DNA of 64,000 nucleotides, taken from assembly GCF_051020765.1 (NCBI RefSeq), contig NC_134929.1, positions 19,250,635-19,314,634 on the forward strand, read 5' to 3'. Of the stretch, positions 1-11,500 are shown one piece after another. This DNA comes from Lasioglossum baleicum (lineage: Eukaryota > Arthropoda > Insecta > Hymenoptera > Halictidae). Position 1 is the stretch's first letter. Each line of letters begins with the position of its first letter. The notes under the pieces were generated by a model that saw only the letters and a list, made by a program, of their open reading frames with translations, did not search any database and was not told where the DNA came from. The position numbers were made by a program, and so were the translations under genes.

Positions 1-736
1 AAATTCGCTATTCGAAAGAATTCTTTTCGAGAAGAAAACACGGATTCGCCAAGTGCAAGATAGAAACGCGTGCAGAAGCGGGCACGAGAGCTAACCGAAA
101 GGAACGTCGCCGCTTGGGAAACGGCACAGTGCCATTGGAATACCGGTGACGTTCGCGTATAGAATGCGCGATAGAGATGCATAGAATTCTTCGATATACC
201 CATACGCGATTGCTGGTCGCCGCCAAGCTGAATAGCACCGTGTAACTCTTGGCCGAAGTTTTCTCACGGTTCACGCAGTTCCTCTGGTTTCCATCTTTTT
301 ATTCGGTTGCGAAATATTGAATTATACCATAACCACGGACATACGTGGAACGCCCGTCGATTAGTTAATTAGCTAATAACCGTGACGTTTACGATATCGT
401 TATAGCCGCGGAGATTTTATGGAAATGGCTACTGCCGGGTCTCAATTAACTTTCGAAACGGCGGGGAAACGTCTCGTCGAAGGACCTCGCACGAGCAAAT
501 AGCACCGAAATAGTCGATGTTGATTCATCTCGAATTGGTAGCGTCGTTTGCTACGTATCCTAATTTTCTTCCTCGAATAGTAAAGCTTTGGTAGCTTTAT
601 CGAATTGAGAAGACCAATCAAAGACATCTGGAGTGAAAATTTGTCTACTTTAAAGAAATGTCAAAAAGATTTCTATTGGATAGGGAAAGGTGAGGTAAAA
701 TGGGACACTCTCTATCCTATTCTTTTCTTTTTCTTG
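1..736. other. Non-coding block, no gene seen
   Basis: Moderately CpG-rich sequence that becomes AT-rich after about 640. The frames on either strand are short (under 90 codons) and show no domain-like composition. A homeodomain-type AT cluster (TTAGTTAATTAGCTAAT, near 361-377) is visible, but such sites are common by chance. Nothing else can be supported. Confidence 0.6.
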
Positions 737-1197
737 CACTGAGAAAAAAATCCTGTCGAAACAAAAAAAATATATGTTGATTCAATAAGATGTACTATTG
801 AATAGTGCCAATATCATATGAACTTATTTTAATATTTAATACTATTGAATTTCAATAGCAAAACTCATTTCCGCCAATCATATAAGCGAATAGCTTGACG
901 TCAATGTTTTCAAAAAAATAAGATATGGCCTCAAACCAATTCCAGTACAAATCAATACATTTCTCAAATTTTTTTAACAACATATCTGATTGAAGGAAAA
1001 AGAGAAATATTACGAATAATAATGTACGGTATTGAATCGCGAATAATATTTTCAATCATTTCATGATAGACAATTCAAATACATCACGATTTGCTTCTAA
1101 ATTTCATACTATTGAAAAGAATACATTGATATTCATCGAAGTAAAAAGATTACAATAACGCGCGTGTTATTGAAGTAACTACTTTTTTTTCTCAGTG
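737..1197. mobile_element. MITE with CACTGAG terminal inverted repeats
   Basis: The block opens with CACTGAGAAAAAAA (from 737) and closes with the inverted copy TTTTTTTTCTCAGTG (ending 1197). The 461 bp between is AT-rich, has no transposase frame, and repeats the motif ATTGAAT/ATTCAAT several times (near 778-815, 840-860, 1108). This is the layout of a non-autonomous DNA transposon. No clear target-site duplication is seen at the flanks, so the superfamily is left open. Confidence 0.6.
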
Positions 1198-4100
1198 TGG
1201 ATAAATGAGTCAAACGACCAGAGACCGGTAAAGACATTATTCTAGAATTACTAGTTTGCATCAGTTTTCTCAAGTCAATGATTTCCCATTTCATCCACCT
1301 TCCTCTCCAACACTTTTTCCGTCATTTAATTCTTAAAATTGACTCATTAGATCCATCGAGAACTGTGCTAAAAATATTTCCCGTCCACAAGGGAGTTGAA
1401 GATCGTTATGTACAGCCATTTGTGGAGACTCACACATTGAAAAAGTAATCCGTGTACACTTTAAAGAACAGGTCTACTCGTTTCTCTAGAATCAACGTGA
1501 AAAATCGGTGTTTCCGTCGAGTTTATCATCGACGACGGTATTTCACGGGAACTGGCTGACACGCGGCAGTAATATTCCGCGCGATTTCGATTAGGGTGGA
1601 ATTATCCCCTCTCCAGTAGTTTCGTAACGAGCGTGTTTCACCCCGGGAGCTGCGATTGACCCGATAAAAAAATTGCTAAAGCTGGCGAATGTTACTGAAC
1701 AGTCTTTATGGTGGACGACAGGAAACAAATCATACCAAGCACGCGTCGCCCGTAGGGTTTACCCACGTGGATAGGATGGTTACGTGTCTACAACTATATG
1801 TAATCGTGGGCCAGTTTAATCGGGGAATCCTTGATCACTTTAATGCAAAGTTTAATCAACGTAATCACGTTTTTTTGAGAGAATTGATGATCACAATAGA
1901 CTCGAAAGTTTGTGAGAATCTTCACCACATACTCTGTTATTTCTTCTTATTTTTTTATAGTGATTAATAAACACAGTTTCATTTTTCTCTTTCCGATTAG
2001 TAGAAGGACTAGAATCATGGCGACCGTCGACCCATGCTTTTCGAAACATCCAAAAAAAATATATAACTCGTGCAATTTTAATTATTTTTACTTGAAAAAA
2101 ATCGCTAGTATACTACAAGTACCAATAAATATGTGCACATAATCCCAATGCGAAAGGTTTAAAAATTTCTCTAAGAAAATTCTTAAAAGTTCGCTCAAAA
2201 CTAGTCCCGAACATAACTTATACGTTATGACCGATCGAATAAAAAGTCACTGAGCTTATGAGCACACCTAACAGACTCGCGTAGGAGTTTGCTTGACGGG
2301 GTCGTCGCTCACGGTGGGTGGCAGGGGCTGGCTGCATCGCGAGCGCATCCTGTGCATTCCGGGCAACAGCAGCCGGGGAGACGAGCGGCCGAACACACGC
2401 GGGAAGACGCGAAACCCATTAGCGTTCCATTTGGGAGTCGCCGTACGAAAGCGTCGACGCGTTTATTTGTTGAAACGCGTTTCTCTCCGCCGCGTGTCCG
2501 TCGAAATGTCACGCGTGCCTCGAAATGTTCACGTATCGCCGTATTAACCGCATTGCTCTCGAGCCGCGTAGCAAACCGGATGGAACGGAGGTAAAATGGC
2601 CCCGGATATATCGAGGGCGAGAGAGCACGCGACCGAGAAAACTTGTCAGCATCAACGTCTCGGCGCACAATGTTATCGACCGCAGGAGTGGCCGATACCA
2701 CCTATATCCGCGGCGTTATTTTTCCGTTTTTACAGCCGGCATTGTGTCACCGTGCTTCGTCGAACGCTGTGCTTCGCCTTTGGATAGGGTCGCATAGTTT
2801 CCAGTGTCTAGTGCCGCGAGGTCGCCTCGGATTTCAGAGAGGCGTTCGAGCCTGAACAACGACTCTCGAAGAGAGCTAGAAGAGTACCACTCTTCGCCCC
2901 GTTCACCCTTGCATCGATCTGCGCTCGTCTTTTCTCCGATCCAACCCCTTTGCACCCTGTCTTCCTCGATGGAGAAACATCCTTAAGAGCGAGTATGTAG
3001 CTACGAACTCGTTCGCTGTTTCGGCCCGGAAAAATGTGTATCTGTATCCTGGAATGTTCCTTGAAATGTCTGGAAAGTTTCGGAGAGCTACGTCAAACCG
3101 TTCGTTCAGGAAAAATTGTCGAAGCTGAATCGCTGAAAGCTTATCGACGGATTGGAGACCTTCTTGGGCCCGCAGCCGTGTGCCAATTTTTTCTTATCGG
3201 GGGATGAAAGCAATGAAACGTTTGGAATAGGTAGGCTTGATTCAACAGGTCTTAAGGAATATTCACGTGTTTTTGTTCTAAGCTGAATTTCTCCGGAGCT
3301 GCTAAATTCGTGCAAGAGAAAATGGGAGTATTGTGACAATTTGCATCGGGATCCCCGGGGTAACGAGTTCCCGGTCGTCCGTAAGAGGGTGCTCGAGCAT
3401 CGACCGTTGCCTGGAAGACAGGAATAAGTAAGGAGGTAGATCGCGAGGCTCGATAAGGATGCTGCTGGTCGGCGGACAGTTGTAATTAGAGTACACGTCT
3501 CGCAACGAGACCTGTGCTATTTATGCGTCCCCGTCCGTCCGCTAATTCCAGTCGCGGAATCTTTGGTTCCATTCGCGTGGAACGGCCCGTATTATTATTG
3601 CAGGGCTTATCGAGCGGTTCGCGGGTCTCCGCCCTATGAAATATAAATCCGAGGCGACACGATTTCTACGGAATGCCATTTACCATTGTAACAGACCGGC
3701 GCAGAAACAATGAACCCTGCCGCCGGTTACTTATGTCCCGGTGCACGCCGTTGCGCGATCTAAACGCGAGCAAATCAATCGCCCGGTGGTTTCTTTTCCT
3801 ATGTGCTTCCGAGCCTCAACGAAAGACCCACTAGATGACCATTATCGCAGCCTGGTTTTCAAAGAAGAGGCTTTAGATACTACGATAATAGCTGCTCGCC
3901 TATCGCTACCCACATGCTGAGCCCGAAGTGGACCAGCCACTGCGACTGTCGATGCACCACGGGTTTCATCGCTCGGGAAGCCGCGATGCATCATTCTCGA
4001 CGGCTTAGCTACCTGTGACGATTTAAGAGGCCTTAGAGAATCGTAGATTGAGGATTAGGCTTTTTAACCCTTTGCGAGATTACGTCGAGCCTCACTCGCG

Positions 4101-5078
4101 TCACATCTCCTTTCAGATAGGTCTGCGTCCAACTCACACATTTTTAACACAATGATTAGTAGACGACGGAAACAGAATTCAAATGAGAATGTACTTCTTC
4201 CTTGAATGTCTTCTCCTTTTAACGCAACAGCGTTTTTAAATTCTTTTAAAAACTCACTATTTTGTATTCCGCCCCGTAACTTTTAGCCCGTGACACCTTC
4301 CACCGTGGTCTATTAATCAATTCTTGAACGTTGAGTTACCTCAAATAGCGGCGTCCATTAATTTCTTTCGGGGCTGTTATCTGGAAGGAAATTGTTAAGC
4401 TTCTTATCAATGCAGTTATTAAAATACCTGTTAACAGTAGATTAACCGTTCCTTTTTCAGTCAGGCTGTTCTCTCCAAGGTAAAGTGTTAATTTCGCCAT
4501 AAAGTTGCACATGGAACACGGACAAAGTGGTACGACGGCTACACAGATTTGTGGGTCATCGTATAATGAAAATGATTTCAGTCAGGTCGCGTGTGCGAAG
4601 TTGTCGGATCTACCGCGTTTATTTAGCCCAATGTCGCCGTTCGGAAAATTTATCGTAGCTGAATCGTTTAATTGCATGTATGTATCTGATTTGATAACAA
4701 TTGGCGAGATCGCCACGATAAAGGTGACGAATCGAAATCGACCCGGTCTAAAATTAATCGAAGTCCACCAGCCTCGCCTTGACCGGACCTCCTTATTGCT
4801 CGCGCGCATACAGTCGTCTATTCAATGAAAATGCACGTGGGCCTTTTGTTTATGTAAATAACCGCGGTAACGAGCACTTGCGGTAACGCCATTGTTCCAA
4901 CGAGAAGGGAAGGGGCGACCTTGTGTCTATGCGGCGAACAATAATGAAACGGTTTAGGGTGCGGTTATACTGAATGTGATTTTCTCTCTGACACATATTG
5001 GTCGTGTCACTTGTTTCGATGCGTCCGTAATGCGCTCGAAACGTTCCTGCGAGCTGTTCAATGTTCCCTGGGTTGTTT
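1198..5078. other. Non-coding block, no gene seen
   Basis: Mixed-composition sequence. At 2290-2990 a GC-rich patch is open in several frames on both strands at once, which is what high GC alone produces. A TTG-started frame of 107 codons at 4505-4828 has an ordinary amino-acid mix but no start context, splice signals or recognisable motif. No repeat or RNA gene was recognised here. Confidence 0.55.
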
Positions 5079-5577
5079 TTAACCGACTTCGACAAAGAAG
5101 GAGGTTACTCAATTCGATCTGTATGTGCCTTTTTTCCGCTTTTTTTTATGTATGTTCACCGATTAGGCCGAGATGGATGGACCAATCGGAAAGAAACCTT
5201 TTGCATCTTGTAGAGTTTGTCCCCGGTGTGGTCCCGTGAAAAAAATTTGCATTTTTTTAATCCTTACGATTTTATTTGCGAAAGTGTAGGGTGGTGATGC
5301 CGTTGTGAACTCCGCTGAATGTTAGATATTAGGAACAGTAACGACGCGATGTCGTTACCATTATTGATTGCGGCTCTCAGATATTTATGAATTACGATTT
5401 GGAATGTGACGGTTGACAGACAAAGACGTTTTTGTAAATCTCACACGGAGATTTGTGAATATTCAGACGAAAGATATCTTTGATCCTACATTTCATGTAT
5501 GTTCACCGATTACTCCGAGATGGATGGACCAATCAGTGTAGGGTATATCTCCCGATTGGTCCCTTGATAAAAAGTGT
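5079..5577 (+). repeat. Fragments of a dispersed insect repeat (AACCGACTTCG...GGAGGTTA / ATGTATGTTCACCGATTA)
   Basis: At 5081-5115 the sequence contains AACCGACTTCGACAAAGAAG followed by GAGGTTACTCAATTCG, then ATGTATGTTCACCGATTA and GAGATGGATGGACCAATC (5148-5190). A second diverged copy of the ATGTATGTTCACCGATTA...GATGGATGGACCAATC segment is at 5496-5537, again followed by GATTGGTCCC. The direct duplication is visible. From memory, very similar motif strings are widespread in insect genomes as repeat ends; that family link is recall, not a search. No coding potential is retained. Confidence 0.5.
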
Positions 5578-5579
5578 GA

Positions 5580-5958
5580 AATAAAAAGATTTTATAAAAA
5601 AAATTAAACCGACTTCGCGAAAAAACGCACTAAAAAGTATAAAATAATTTCCATTTAATTTATGTGAATACACACGAACTTAAATACAATACAATTTTTT
5701 TGTAGGCGGCGCAAAATTGAAAATTTTCGACACTGGAAATTACGAAAATCCTTAAATTCTTCTACATGTTTTTACATATGTATTAATGTATCTTCTTTTT
5801 CCCACCTACTGATTTCCAAGCCCACCATATTCCAATGAAATCATAATCAGCAACATCTGTCATTTGGATAATTTTGAATTTTGCACCGCCTCCGAAAAGA
5901 TTGTATTGAATTTATTTTCGAAGTCGGTTTAGTTTTTTTTTAATAAAATTTTTTTATT
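5580..5958. mobile_element. MITE/foldback element with long inverted repeats ending in AAACCGACTTCG
   Basis: The left arm (about 5580-5730) contains TTAAACCGACTTCGCG, then AATACAATACAATTTTTTTG, then GGCGGCGCAAAATTGAAAA. The right arm (about 5865-5958) has the same three blocks in reverse order and complement: TTTTGAATTTTGCACCGCC, ATTGTATTGAATTTATTTT, CGAAGTCGGTTTAG. The unique centre (about 5740-5865) has no frame of note. The outer motif AAACCGACTTCG is shared with the repeat at 5081, so this looks like a non-autonomous member of, or an insertion in, the same repeat complex. Confidence 0.6.
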
Positions 5959-8029
5959 CTTAGATCGAATATTTACTATTTTTATTCTGTATCAAAATCT
6001 GCAGCTAATGTGTTGGAATAATGAGATTGATTAAGTGCATTAATTCCCAATTGTAAATTCTCAAAGCAACAAGAATTACATCGAAATTTCACATCTAGAA
6101 TGGGATTTAGTACGTTTGTACGTTTTCTACGTTGTTGATTGGAGTTATCGAATGAATCTTATTAGCGATAGGCGATAGAAGGCCTGATACCACGAGACCT
6201 GAATACTTGGCCTGGCTTCTTTAAAAAATCGCTAGGCCATTGGCGTGCACGCGTGGTTGAATGCGCGGCGCTCGCCGTTGCGTATCTGCGCGAAAGACAC
6301 TTTACGGTTCATTTACCCTGTCGCGCAGACAGCGGAGCTTCGAAACAGCTTTCGAGGGGGTCTCTTTCACCCGTCGGATCAAAAGATCGATGGTTCGGAT
6401 CGGATGGAAACCAATTTTAATCGGAGCTTTCGTTCCCATTTCCACTTTCCTCTCTCTTATTCGCGGGGGCACGTTGGATTGAAAGCGGCTGAACAAAAAT
6501 ATTGATAGTTAATCAATCGCGGCCGAAAGGATTTCGACGAGAGTCTGGCGACCCTCCGCTCTTCCTGATTCCTCGCGTTGGAATCGAAGCGGGCAGCAAT
6601 TAGATCTCGCTCGAGTATTTGTCCGGTGAATCGAGGAGACGAAAACAAACCGGACCGTTAATTCTGTCGTGGAAACGGGATCGATCGGGTTCGTCTCTTG
6701 TTAACAAGCCGATTCCGCGGCTGCAATTAGAATAAACATTCGTCCATTTTGGGCCCGAGCTCCGTTCCAGCAAGCAGCGTCGGACTCGCTAGGCCGGGAC
6801 CGGTTTCAAAAGTGTCCGCGCGCGAAAGTCGCCGGTTCTGGAGCGATGCAATTCCGAATGCGAACACCGCTGAATCCGCTCCCTCGAGCGCGCACATGGC
6901 CGAAAAATGCTCGGCGAATCGAAAGCGATCTCGCGAAAGGTCACGTTTAATTTTACGCGGATCGATCCGACGTCGCGTTCTCCGCTTTTAAGCGGTCTCC
7001 CGCTTTGTCGAACCGGCTCGAATGCATCGGAACGCTGCCTGCCGTGCCGTGCCGCGGCGCGGCGGCAGGAAAGGTTTAACCCACATGCACGCACGCGAAA
7101 GAATACGGTTCCGCGGGAAAAACTTGCAGTTTTACGAGCAACGCCGCTGAAAAGCGGCATGTATTATATGACGGGAACTCGGACGGCTATAGTTTGTACA
7201 CGTGTAATCTCGCTGTTACTGCTGTTATCGGAAACTCGGTCGTTTATAAACCGCGTAAAGAGGTTCTACATTATCTAATCAACAGTAGACCTAATATTTT
7301 GTGTTCTAAATATCTTTAAACTGCATTAGAAACTTAGACGCGTTTTAAATAGCATTTTGCTGCATTCGCAGTTTAATAATCACGAACTGGTGCTATTATA
7401 GCGGAATTTCCGCCGCATCTTCGAAACGAATGGACATATCAACTAGCCAAAATTCCTGTATATTCTTCAAACATAGTAGAACGAACCGACAAAGTTTCAG
7501 GTCGATCCTCGCACCGGTCTCGCTGTCATTAATCGCGGAAGCTAGCCGTTTCGGGGGCGACCCCTTAACGCGTCATCGGAGCGCAGCGCTGGTAAATCAG
7601 GAACAGATAAGCCGTATATCGCGGGGCGGTTCGACAGCCGGCTACGCGTACTGTACGTACACCGTCGAATTTTTTTTATGAGTCGCTCGTTCCCGTTCAC
7701 CGAAAAACGAGGAGTCGAAACGTCGGGAGTTTTACGAGCGGCCGTTATTTCGCAAACTTTCGATCATAAACGTGTTTCGCCGGCCGATGGAGGAGTTGGT
7801 AGGCGATGGCCGATCGATGCCAGATCTATTATCGGTGGAGCAGAGGGTCGGCTATCACGTGGCGATCTGTTGCGATCGTAAAGCAGTCGAGTGGCGGCCA
7901 GATGATAGCGAGCGTTGCGTTAATTGTCACGGATGCGTGGCTCTGGCTGTGCAACCACCATGCCGTTTCTTGTTATTTTAAGCATTTAGAAGGGGAAATT
8001 GAAATTTGGGATCACTTAATTTGCTAATT
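5959..8029. other. Non-coding block, GC-rich
   Basis: CpG-rich sequence with several overlapping short frames on both strands (for example 6907-7278 plus and 6789-7160 minus). These overlap antiparallel and look like composition shadows. TGCCGTGCCGTGCCG near 7040 is a small tandem. No splice-bounded exon, repeat family or RNA gene is recognised. Confidence 0.55.
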
Positions 8030-8520
8030 ATAGTCCAATTGTATTCCCACCCAATTGTACCGGGTAATTATGATATCCTAACAAAAACATCCTGTAAACA
8101 GGAGCCAAGTTCCTATGGCCGTAAAAAGTTGTGATTTTCGTCATGTTTTTTTCAATTCAATCCATTTAAGGTGTAAAATTTCAAACTTTGATAATTATTA
8201 CTTTGAGTGTTTGTTATGGTGGACCTATGTACCAAATTTCAAGCTTGTAGGTCAATGGTAAGTACCCAAAAGGTTTTGATGATCTGTCAGTCAGTCAGTC
8301 AGTGACAAATTTAGCGATTTTTGAGGTCCTATATCTCGGAACCTACTAATGTTGGAAGTTTAATGTTTTGTCAATATTGAGACATGATAGTATTTATCAA
8401 GTGTACGAAATTACATCTCTCCATCTGCCTCCAGTGCCGAGTTAGAAGCCTCTAAAAAACGGCTGAGTTGTTTCGTGTAAAAGGAGGTAGCTAGTGCACT
8501 ACCGTGCACCTAGATAAATT
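8030..8520 (+). repeat. AT-rich dispersed-repeat-like segment with (TCAG)n
   Basis: The segment differs in composition from its GC-rich neighbours. It contains ACCAAATTTCAAGCTTGTAGG, then a short tetranucleotide tract, CTGTCAGTCAGTCAGTCAGTG (about 8285-8305), and TCCTATATCTCGGAACCTAC. This pattern is reminiscent of dispersed repeats, but no terminal repeats or second copy lie in the window, so it is only a low-confidence repeat call. No coding frame survives across it. Confidence 0.3.
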
Positions 8521-11500
8521 TAACGGAAATCAATAAAGTAAGGAACGATCGGTGCAGAAATCGATGTCGAGTCTGGGTCGAGGCAAAGGATTAAACCTTG
8601 AGATACCATCAGAATAAATTCGGCTACGAAGAACAGGTTTCCAGTCCACTGTGGCAGCGCTACGTGATATTAAATTTCTGTCATTCTCGTTCCTCGCCCC
8701 GAGAAAACGGCTCCAATTATCCCTTGGTGAAAATCTCGCGAGACGTCGCGTCGGCCGGGCGGGGAACGCGGAAAAAGAGAGCGAGAGAGAGAGAGAGAGA
8801 GGTCGCTCGCGGAAATATTCCCGTCACGGCCGCAGGTATTCGCGGCGACCTGGAAAATTATCACGGTTAATCCCATTTGCCCGGCGAGATAGGAATTAAT
8901 GCGGCTAGCGGCCGTTTCCCCGACGCTCATTAGGGAAATGCCCTTAAATTCGACGCGTGGATCGCCGCGGACCGAAGCAGCGCTTCCGTTAATGAACTCC
9001 CGACGGTCTCTTTGCACAGGTGCGCCTCTCCTCTCCTCTCTCCGACGATGTCGACGTCAACCGCGGAGGAAGCGGAAAAACGAAAAACACATATGTCTCT
9101 CGGACTCGAGGCAAACGCACCGTCAAAACAGCAACGGCACGTGACCGGGAAACGGAAAAATTCGTGCGCGAATGTATATCGCATTATGTCTCCGAGAAGC
9201 GATACATGCTCGAACACGGTGAACGCGCCCCACTGCTGACTTAAGCCTCGTTCGATAACCGTTTCGTAACGATCCTTCTCTCTCACTGACATTTGACGTA
9301 TCCAGTATAAATAAACGATTGTGCCGCGCGTCCAGTGCAAATAATCGTTTAATAAATGCCACGGCAATACGCACCTGCGGCTTTGAGACCCGACATTTAG
9401 TGAGCGCTGATTTCACCGCTCGGGAAAAACCGCTCGTGCCCCCAGGCTCTTGGGTCTCCTATTATAGTCTGTTTTTGACGATTTGCAAACCAAAATATGT
9501 TTACGTTTTCGTGTAATGCGCAACGACTCGCGCTGTAACTCATTTACCAGATGCTGAAATGATCGTATTGCAGCTGTTCAAACGATTTTATTGATTTATA
9601 TGTTTACCCCGAGTCGACCTTTGGTTGACCTCCACAGTCTTCGAAAATATACTAAAAAGGAAGTACACTGAACAGAGAGTTAGATCCGTGCGTCTAATCA
9701 ATTTATAACGACGGATTTTATGCATGCGCATCCTGTCACAAATTTCTATTACAATTATGATAAAACGAACAGCCACTTCGTCCAATCAGCGTACAGATCA
9801 CGCACAGCTAACCGGTTAAAGAAATGTGTCCTAAACGTGAAAACTGGAGCACCAGTCAAATATGCACTTCGGCAGTGAAACGTCAAGGAATTTGAAAGGT
9901 GGTTGATCGATCCGGCTCGTGTCCTCTTGGTTGATCAATGGAGCCTCGCTCTCCTGGAATAGAATGTCTGCTTTTTCCGTCTCTGGATCGACTTTACCGA
10001 ATCGAGCCGAAGTGGGAGTACAGCGTCGAATCGCAGAGCCTCGTTGCGGCGGGAAGAGGTGGCGGGTTTAAATTCGCGGAATTAAAGGTCGGTAGTTCAG
10101 TGGAGGCGAGTTTAATATAGCGAGACGAGGGCGTTATTCCGGCGGCCGACCGGCCGATTAAATTAATTGAATTCGTCGCTCACGGCTTCAGGTGCAACTG
10201 CACGGCTTCGAAACTGGTCGGTCGGGCCCGACTTAACGGTGCACGCGAGGGCCAAGAACCTTTGCCCGTTCTCCGCACCTGGAATACAGATTGGCTTCTC
10301 GAGCCGCGAGCTCTCCTAAGCGACATCCGCCGCCTGATTGCCTCTATCACGGTGGCGCCGACCTTCGTCAAATTCGAGCACGTTTCAAAAGACCTTCGAT
10401 ACTTTGCTTCTGCCGTAAAGGTAGGAAAGAGGAATTTCCCTTTCGTGTTGCTCGACTGCTAATACCAGGTTCGTTCTCAAAAACGGTGCCTGATATTCCT
10501 CTTAACACATGCGTGACGTTCACAATCTTGCAATTTACTTAAATCGTAGACAAATTAATTTGATACACTTCGCTACCTAAAGTCGTGGTGCATTGCTTAA
10601 CTAAATCATAGAGGCTCTATAACTTTCTTCATGTTTTTCAGAACATGATCCGCAAAAAATATGTATAGTTTTTCCGGGGAAAATTCGGAAAAATTCGCGC
10701 GGTGTAACGGCCTCGAAAATAAGAATAGTCCCTTAATCCCGTCGGAACGGCAGCGCTACCGTTTCGCCTCTTTAATTCTGGATTACTCGGGCTACCACGC
10801 GAGAAATTAACAGCGCACGAACAAGGAGATTCGAGTCCCGTTACAGGCCAGCTTTTCTGATCGCGCGTTTCGCCTCTCGGCTTGTAAACTACGGCTCGCC
10901 CGTGCACAGCTCGTTCCTGTTTGTCTCCGCTGTCGACCGGCGAACGAGATGCCTTCGCTCTCTGATAAGAGAGTAGCCATTACCGCAGAAATCGCTTCTG
11001 TAAACCGCGTTAGGCTGCTTTCGATTCACGCGACGTTTCATTGCTTTTTAAATCTTCCGACTTGGGACCAGTCCTTGTCAGTTCGGGATTTATCGCGAGC
11101 TTTCGTGCACGCGAAACGCCAAACCGTGGGCATCGGGTTCATCTCGCTAAACCGGGTTACCGGGCCGAACTACCCAATAACGTAAGACTGCTTCCATATT
11201 TCTGGCACGCGAGCCGGCGAACTCTTGACGGACGGGTCGTCCGGGTCGGGCCGCGTTTTCGAGCAAATGCTTCGAAATACAAGCACGAACGGCTTTTCCC
11301 TTTATTCCCAAAATAACCGGCCGCCCAGTCGATATACCCGGCTGCATAGGTGAGACCGTGTACGGAACCCGGCCGCCGGGATATTGAATTTGTATCGACA
11401 GACCCCCATTGACGATCGATCGACCTCGAACGCTGCGCCAGGCCAGGCAAGTCTCTTCTCTCTCTCTCTCTTCTATCGGGCGGGCTCGTCTCCGGGAAAA

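Noticed and set aside
8285..8305. (TCAG)n read as a conserved SVSQSVS peptide
   Set aside because: The frame is broken nearby, and a tetranucleotide repeat explains the peptide.
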